A stretch of 7,106 nt of DNA from Flavobacteriales bacterium (GTDB lineage: Bacteria > Bacteroidota > Bacteroidia > DT-38): positions 1-7,106 of the forward strand of contig JABSPR010000209.1 in assembly GCA_013214975.1 (NCBI GenBank), in the 5' to 3' direction. The notes below the pieces were generated by a model. That model was not told the origin of the DNA and searched no databases. It worked only from the letters and a program-made list of their open reading frames with translations. Made by a program: the position numbers and the translations under genes. Positions within the stretch are counted from its first letter, which is position 1, and each line of letters starts with the position of its first letter. Below are positions 5,359 through 7,106 of this stretch, piece by piece.

Positions 5359-6969
5359 CTAGCCAAAGGGAAAAAATAGTTTAAACGTTGTTCCAACATT
5401 TACTTCACTTTCTACTTCTATTCTACCGCCATTGCTGTCCAATGTGTTTTTCACAATGGCTAACCCTATCCCACTCCCTTCGGTATGATCATGAAATCTA
5501 CTGAACATAGAGAACATCTTATTTTTATGCCTTTCTAAATCTATCCCCAATCCGTTATCTGAAACAGTAACGACTACAAAATTATCTACTAATAAAGATT
5601 TTATTTTAATCTCAGGATTTCTCTTATCATGTTTATATTTAAGCGCATTATCTATCAAGTTTTGCATAATACTATTTAAACTTACTTCTGAAAAAACTAT
5701 AGAATCTACTGCTGTAAAGTCAGTTTCAATTTTAGCATCAACTGCTTTTATTTTATCATCCAGCATCACTTTAACATCGTCTATAATACTCTGAAAAGGA
5801 ATTTGAGCAAATTCCATTTCCTTAAATTTCTGAATTTTTGTAATGCCAACTAAATCATTAATTGTTTGAATAGACTGCTTCAAATTTCCTCTAATTCTAC
5901 TGTGCAGGTCTGTCCTTTCCTCCTCGTCCAAATCTTCTTCTATTAAGATATTCATTAAACCCTGCATGTTATTCAAGGGCGTTTTCATGTCGTGCGATGC
6001 CACGTAAACAAACGAATCCAAATTCGCATTTATCTTTTTTAATTTTTCTTGTTCCTCAATTAAGTTATCCGTAATTATTTGTTCTTTCTTATATGTCTGA
6101 ATGTAATCCATCGCCAAACCACTAAAAGGAACTACATAAGCAACTATTTTCAAAAAGTGAGCAATATTAAAATGGTTATCAAATAAGTTAGTAGAACCAA
6201 ATGCCATGTGTATTTCAGTTACTACTTCAGGTACGGCCGAAACAATTAACGCATAAGAAAATAAAGACGGATGCTTTCTATGAAATTTCGGGTATAACCA
6301 AACCCCAGCGATAATAAAGAGAACAAGTGGAATGACATCATAAGGTCTTGTAATCAGTGCATCTGGATATTGCGTTTGTGGTAAAGTATCGCTATTCGCG
6401 CACATACTAATAATCGCATAAGCAACTACTCCAAATACAACACTCATAATTACAATAAACTGCACATTTGCTTTTACCTCCTTTATTTCTCTTCTAAATA
6501 GAATAACTCCAATTCCAACCATCATAATTAGTGCATTAAATATTCTACAGATGGCCCAAGTAAAAGGTATAAGATCTTTATTAGGCGCTGAGGCATCTAT
6601 TAACCTTGCCGCAGCTAGTGTATGAAATGCATCCATACACCCCGCTGTAAAAAGAGCTACACCTATTATTGGAGTAGTTGCATCTTTTGTTATTGAAAAA
6701 TGCACGAATGCCAATAACACCGTAAAAACAGCAGTAGAAAACGCACTCCACTCTAATATTGTATGTGTAAATGCACCAGTAAGTCGGTAGAACATGCTAT
6801 CCAACAATTGGGGAGTAGTACGATTCTCTATGCCTTTTATATCAAATGGACGATAACTTGATGCAAAATCTATCCCTACTATATTCATCAGTAAAGGCAA
6901 GACACAAATGCTAACGAATATCCAAATAATACTCTTTGGTAATTTTGTAGAAAGCTGTTCCAAGTGCAA
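5359..6969 (-). CDS. Membrane sensor histidine kinase with multi-helix N-terminal sensor domain
   Basis: This protein has 536 residues. The N-terminal 290 residues are mostly hydrophobic, with about seven or eight membrane helices (near 14-33, 68-92, 100-123, 138-158, 168-190, 210-226, 238-252 and 268-290). They resemble integral-membrane sensor domains of the MASE type, though I cannot assign a named family. Conserved-looking segments are CMDAFHTLAAARLI (111-124), IPFTWAICRIFNA (134-146) and HFNIAHFLKIVAYVVPFSGL (266-285). A short coiled linker (295-316) leads to the HisKA domain with SHDMKTPLNN, phospho-His326. The ATPase domain has the N box NLIDNALKY (437-445), G1 DNGLG (471-475) and G2 GSGIGLAI (498-505). 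There is no attached receiver. It should autophosphorylate on His326 in response to an unknown signal. The start is TTG 6969, directly after an in-frame TAA; TTG at codon 3 is a second option. It leads the HPt/receiver locus, with 130 bases to the HPt gene. Confidence 0.92.
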   Translation of the reverse strand: MHLEQLSTKLPKSIIWIFVSICVLPLLMNIVGIDFASSYRPFDIKGIENRTTPQLLDSMFYRLTGAFTHTILEWSAFSTAVFTVLLAFVHFSITKDATTPIIGVALFTAGCMDAFHTLAAARLIDASAPNKDLIPFTWAICRIFNALIMMVGIGVILFRREIKEVKANVQFIVIMSVVFGVVAYAIISMCANSDTLPQTQYPDALITRPYDVIPLVLFIIAGVWLYPKFHRKHPSLFSYALIVSAVPEVVTEIHMAFGSTNLFDNHFNIAHFLKIVAYVVPFSGLAMDYIQTYKKEQIITDNLIEEQEKLKKINANLDSFVYVASHDMKTPLNNMQGLMNILIEEDLDEEERTDLHSRIRGNLKQSIQTINDLVGITKIQKFKEMEFAQIPFQSIIDDVKVMLDDKIKAVDAKIETDFTAVDSIVFSEVSLNSIMQNLIDNALKYKHDKRNPEIKIKSLLVDNFVVVTVSDNGLGIDLERHKNKMFSMFSRFHDHTEGSGIGLAIVKNTLDSNGGRIEVESEVNVGTTFKLFFPFG

Positions 6970-7011
6970 TTATTTGATTAAAGAAACTAATATTCTATTA
7001 CTAATATTCAT
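6970..7011 (-). other. In-frame 13-codon ATG reading frame abutting the kinase start
   Basis: On the minus strand ATG at 7011 begins MNISNRILVSLIK and stops at TAA 6972-6970. The next codon is the TTG from which the kinase is called, in the same frame. Either this is the original kinase N-terminus cut off by a nonsense codon, or it is a short leader peptide coupled to the kinase by termination and re-initiation, or it is chance. The first is attractive because the kinase has no ATG near its start and the neighbouring regulator also carries TAA nonsense codons. Confidence 0.4.
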
Positions 7012-7106
7012 GATTAAAGTTTCACCTGCAGGCACAAATCAGGCAACTAATTAATTCAATCCATGCATCTTCCAAGATTTATTATATTTGACGGACCGAA
7101 CACAAT
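7012..7106. other. Upstream region of the kinase, possibly with the edge of another gene
   Basis: These 95 bases precede the kinase. Its promoter should be here, but I see no clean -33/-7 pair. Three short edge reading frames reach the window end. On plus, ATG 7063 opens MHLPRFIIFDGPNT and stays open. On minus, one frame ends at TAA (VKYNKSWKMHGLN) and another ends at TGA (FGPSNIINLGRCMD). All are too short to identify. Confidence 0.35.

Noticed and set aside
7012..7106. A divergent gene starting at ATG 7063 (MHLPRFIIFDGPNT) or the tail of a minus-strand gene.
   Set aside because: At most about 30 codons reach the window edge in any frame, three frames look equally possible, and none shows a recognisable motif.

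Overview
The window is AT-rich. It looks like chromosomal DNA from a member of the Bacteroidota. The reasons are the acyl-CoA dehydrogenase tail (a long C-terminal extension ending in NKYCF, a form I associate with Bacteroidota), the lack of clear Shine-Dalgarno sequences before the genes, and the styles of the MORN-repeat, PQQ-propeller and sensor-kinase genes. I cannot name a genus. I see no rRNA, tRNA, CRISPR array, insertion sequence or phage gene, and no gene-free stretch longer than about 145 bases.

Left half, plus strand. The window opens inside the end of an acyl-CoA dehydrogenase gene (to 409). After a 100-base gap come three closely spaced genes that probably form one transcription unit. 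They are an eight-repeat PQQ-type beta-propeller lipoprotein (510-1670), a class I cation-dependent O-methyltransferase (1686-2333), and a membrane-anchored protein with the sequence hallmarks of the peptidylglycine monooxygenase-like copper fold (2381-3514). In that third gene the HxH...M copper site looks intact and the other copper site looks degenerate.

Right half, minus strand. This is a two-component locus read right to left. It starts with a membrane sensor histidine kinase with an uncharacterised multi-helix N-terminal domain (6969-5359). A stand-alone histidine phosphotransfer (HPt) protein follows (5228-4881). Next is a receiver-domain response regulator with an unusual C-terminal membrane helix (4864-4364). 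Last is an exported MORN-repeat protein (4219-3518), which ends 3 bases from the plus-strand unit.

The most notable observation is that the response regulator is broken by two in-frame TAA codons, 14 codons apart, inside an otherwise well-preserved receiver domain, and it has no ordinary start codon. The kinase shows a related pattern: an in-frame ATG 14 codons upstream is cut off by a TAA directly before the TTG where the kinase must start. Most genes here also lack an ATG start (TTG for the lipoprotein, HPt and kinase; GTG for the copper-fold protein). Recent decay of a phosphorelay is the simplest reading. Sequencing error and stop-codon recoding are alternatives. Recoding is made unlikely by the lipoprotein and methyltransferase genes, which end normally at TAA.

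In its intact form the right-hand locus would carry phosphate between the membrane kinase, the receiver and the HPt protein. With the receiver broken, the kinase and HPt must either use a partner encoded elsewhere or be on their way to loss.
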